Of a stretch of 64,000 bases of DNA, positions 61,939-64,000 are shown in pieces (within the stretch, counting starts at the first letter, position 1; each line of letters starts with the position of its first letter). A program made the translations under genes and the position numbers. Source of the stretch: Rebecca billardiae RCC1528 (lineage: Eukaryota; Haptophyta); contig OZ251228.1 in the NCBI GenBank assembly GCA_965240325.2, positions 1,488,001 through 1,552,000 on the forward strand. Reading direction: 5' to 3'. Below the pieces are notes generated by a model. That model was not told where the DNA came from. It saw only the letters and a program-made list of their open reading frames with translations, and searched no databases.

Positions 61939-62336
61939 TGACAGGACCACCACCGAGCAGAGTACTTCTGCGGCCGGGCCTGGCACTGAGCGGCAGCCGG
62001 GGCGCCCTTGCGGCTTGCAGCGGCACGACTGCGGTCGTCCCTTCGCTCTTCACGCCATTCCGCTGAGGAGAATGGGGAGAACAGCAAAGCGTCAGGTGCT
62101 TATGGCTCATGTCACGAGCAGGCGCAGCACGACGATGATGAAAGTAGTTAGTGCCGACGTTGGTCGTTGAACCGCGTAACGTCGTTGTCGGTCATGGCCA
62201 CTTGCGGCGCCGAACTCCTTTCTGGCAGCAATGGTGGCCTTGGGGCGCGCCGAGCAGCGACGCCCGTTTTCCACGTCATCGACCGGCGTCGGCGCCGTTG
62301 CCATCATCATCGCCCGCTCGCAGAGTCGCAGCCTCC
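61884..62336. other. spacer downstream of the DJ-1 gene
   Basis: No convincing gene lies here. Small open frames on both strands have no recognisable content. Confidence 0.5.
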
Positions 62337-62930
62337 TCACTCACGGGACGAGGGCCGGGCATGCAGCTCGGCCGTGGCTCGGATGATGGCGTGGCAGAAG
62401 GGCGTGAGGTCAGCGGGCGTGCGCGCGGTTATAAGCGGGTAGTCCACGACCACGGGCTCATCGCACCACGTCGCCCCGGCGTTGATCACGTCGTCCTTGA
62501 TTGCGACGAAAGACGTGACGCGCTTGTTTGAGCAGACTGGCAGGCCGCTGTCTGGCATGCGCGCGGAGCACAGCATCCATGGACCATGGCAGATGCTCGC
62601 AACGGGTCGCCCGAGCTCGATCATGCGCACAATGAAGGCAAGCATGTGTGCATTGCGCCGCATGTAGTCTGGCGCGAAGCCGCCCGGAATCACGAGCGCA
62701 TCGAAAGCGTCCGCCTTCTGCTCAGAGATGGTCGCCGCGCTCACCACGGGGATGCCATACTTGCCCGTGTACTTCTGCCCGGCGGGGTGCGCACCCATAA
62801 GCACCACGTGTGCGCCCTCCTCCTCCAGGCGGCGCTGGGGGTACATGACCTCACTGTCCTCGAAGCTGAAGTCGACGAAGAGGGCAATCTTCCGCCCCAC
62901 AAGCCGCGGCGTGAAGTTGATGCCCGCCAT
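62337..62930 (-). CDS. DJ-1/PfpI family protein
   Basis: The product is 197 residues, the usual length for a one-domain PfpI/DJ-1 protein. KIALFVDFSFEDSEVMYPQR is the first strand and the acidic active-site loop; FDALVIPGGFAPDYMRR is the oxyanion loop; and PVASICHGPWML carries the nucleophile Cys114 with His115 on the nucleophile elbow, as in YhbO/PfpI. VTSFVAIKDDVINAG and WCDEPVVVDYPLITARTPAD complete the fold. Family members are reported as glyoxalases, deglycases or stress proteins; which applies here is not decidable. No targeting peptide is seen, so it is probably cytosolic. The start at 62930 gives the full first strand. Confidence 0.95.
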   Translation of the reverse strand: MAGINFTPRLVGRKIALFVDFSFEDSEVMYPQRRLEEEGAHVVLMGAHPAGQKYTGKYGIPVVSAATISEQKADAFDALVIPGGFAPDYMRRNAHMLAFIVRMIELGRPVASICHGPWMLCSARMPDSGLPVCSNKRVTSFVAIKDDVINAGATWCDEPVVVDYPLITARTPADLTPFCHAIIRATAELHARPSSRE

Positions 62931-63853
62931 CGTGGTGGCTTCGAGCGCGCGCGGAGCGGCAAACGCGCGCGAAGCAAGGGCCGCGAAGGAGGTATATCGA
63001 TCGTCTGTATGGATAAGTAAAGGGCGGTCATTTCACTATTATAAACTGTCAGGCAGCCGCCATCGTGCGACGACGTGCCACGGCCCCGTGCGCGAATTTG
63101 TGCGACGGCGGCAGCGACGAGGTCGCGGTCCCCGGCCGCTCCGACGCGCTCTTTACATCCGCGTGGGCCGTGCGGGTGTAAAGAACCCATCCTACTCGTC
63201 GACAGTGCCGACCTCGCCGCTAGCGGCGTCGCACAAATTTGATGATTGGTACCTCGGGCATGGCCCGTGGCCCGCACGCTAGGTCCGCGCGGCGCTCTGT
63301 GGGCAAGCGAGCCAAGGGGCGCAGCGAGTCCGGTGCGGCTGTCGTACGGGTCCATCGCGAGCGCCGAGTCGCAGCCGCGCGCGCGCCGCGCCGCTGGCGC
63401 CGGGTCGCCCGGGGGAGAAGGCGCAGCTGCAGTGCTCCTCCGCCACCACGCGATCCGCCGGCAGAAAGACCTGCTGACTTTGCGCCCGCCAGTTTTGACC
63501 AAAACGATGATGTTTTTTTAATTATCGGCGGGTGTGCTTGTGTGGACGCCTCTAATTAATCTTCTACTGTCGCCTGCCTGAGCTGTGTGCGTCTCTTAAT
63601 TCTTAGTAAACTGTATCTACAATAGCTATGTGCCGTACCCGGATGAAACCAGATCTAACGAATCCGGCGGTGCGGGCGGCGCTATTTTAGTATTTTCGTC
63701 GGATCTGCTGCTATTCATCAACGGAACGTCCAATAATAATAATAGAGCCGGCGAGAGTGGGAGCTGCGCATCCGGACTCACAGAACGCCAACTTGCTGGC
63801 AACGTTGGCACCGAGCCTTGCCTACCTCGGCCGCGGGCTGGGGGCGTGGCGCC
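62931..63853. other. intergenic region
   Basis: It is the upstream region of the DJ-1 gene and of the gene starting at 63854. A 44-base sequence at 63571-63615 matches 36982-37029 (dispersed repeat). T7 near 63514 and ATAATAATAATA near 63733 are short tracts. No gene is supported. Confidence 0.5.
63571..63615 (+). repeat. dispersed repeat copy (partner at 36982-37029)
   Basis: CGCCTGCCTGAGCTGT followed by GTGCGTCTCTTA and TTCTTAGTAAACTGTA occurs in both places in the same orientation. The copies differ only by a four-base (ACAT) and a one-base indel. Confidence 0.85.
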
Positions 63854-64000
63854 ATGGCGGGTGCTGGCTCGCGGGGCCGCTCACCGCCCAAGCAGGGCGG
63901 CTCGCCGCTGCACATGGCGCTGGCCGTGCCCGATATACCCCTGCCGCCCCTCGGCTCCCCCTCGCTCGGACGCCAGATGCGCGTGACGCGAGCGCCCGAG
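63854..64000 (+). CDS. 5' end of a gene running off the right edge
   Basis: An ATG in good context (GCGCCATGG) opens a frame that stays open to the window end (49 codons). It starts MAGAGSRGRSPPKQGGSPLH and continues through MALAVPDIPLPPLGSPSLGR to RAPE. The composition is that of a disordered, basic/proline-rich N-terminus. No domain is reached before the edge, and the alternative frame from 63630 is less gene-like. Confidence 0.45.
   Translation, partial: MAGAGSRGRSPPKQGGSPLHMALAVPDIPLPPLGSPSLGRQMRVTRAPE

Noticed and set aside
62741-63502. Minus-strand frame upstream of the DJ-1 gene as an extra exon
   Set aside because: It overlaps the DJ-1 start region in another frame, has Arg/Ser-rich composition and no splice connection to a known domain.

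Overview
This is a eukaryotic nuclear window. The genes are very GC-rich and contain short GT-AG introns. They sit among AT-rich spacers with long TA, TC and ATC microsatellites. No operons, tRNA, rRNA or CRISPR were seen. One nuclear gene encodes a bacterial-type (plastid) ribosomal protein L17 with an N-terminal signal peptide, which points to an alga with a secondary plastid. Ser-Pro-Pro-Pro extracellular protein, EsV-1-7 zinc-binding repeats, GC-rich GTGCGC splice donors and very large Ala/Gly-rich proteins make a haptophyte-like microalga my best guess. A pelagophyte or other stramenopile alga is possible. This is inference from gene content only.

Layout. 0-6 kb: a 3' fragment, an ankyrin protein, a type II membrane Cys-rich protein and an EsV-1-7 repeat protein. 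6.5-10 kb: an OCRL/INPP5B-like inositol 5-phosphatase divergent from plastid L17. 10-18 kb: a GT61-like glycosyltransferase, a 2-oxoglutarate/Fe(II) oxygenase, an unrecognised protein and a TPR protein. 19-25.3 kb: a methyltransferase-like protein, a membrane-anchored pepsin-like protease and a Sel1/MYND protein divergent from it by only 53 bp. 25.7-36.5 kb: one minus-strand gene for a ~3289-residue single-pass surface protein, with a signal peptide, RTX-like repeats, ~945 residues of Ser/Pro, 52 GCTD-type Cys repeats, a TM segment and a cytoplasmic tail. 36.6-39.3 kb: a gene-poor spacer with a 912-bp terminal-inverted-repeat element. 39.3-55.8 kb: a HECT ubiquitin ligase divergent from an RGS-AGC (GRK-like) kinase, followed by a PH/coiled-coil/UVR-like protein. 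56-62 kb: a complex repeat region with two inverted satellite arrays and a second tandem repeat, bounded by short inverted repeats. 62-64 kb: a DJ-1/PfpI protein and the first codons of a gene running off the right edge.

Splice models were built by hand. I joined frames across GT-AG pairs so that known domains (L17, HECT, AGC kinase, RTX) become continuous, and checked that exon lengths add up to whole codons. 17 of the 21 introns placed begin GTGCG. Several genes fit membrane signalling and trafficking (5-phosphatase, GRK-like kinase, PH protein) or ubiquitin and surface functions, but neighbours are probably functionally independent, as is usual in eukaryotes. The strongest candidates for something undescribed are the giant RTX/SPPP/GCTD surface protein and the ~200-bp satellite that carries two (CTTTACA)3 boxes per unit.
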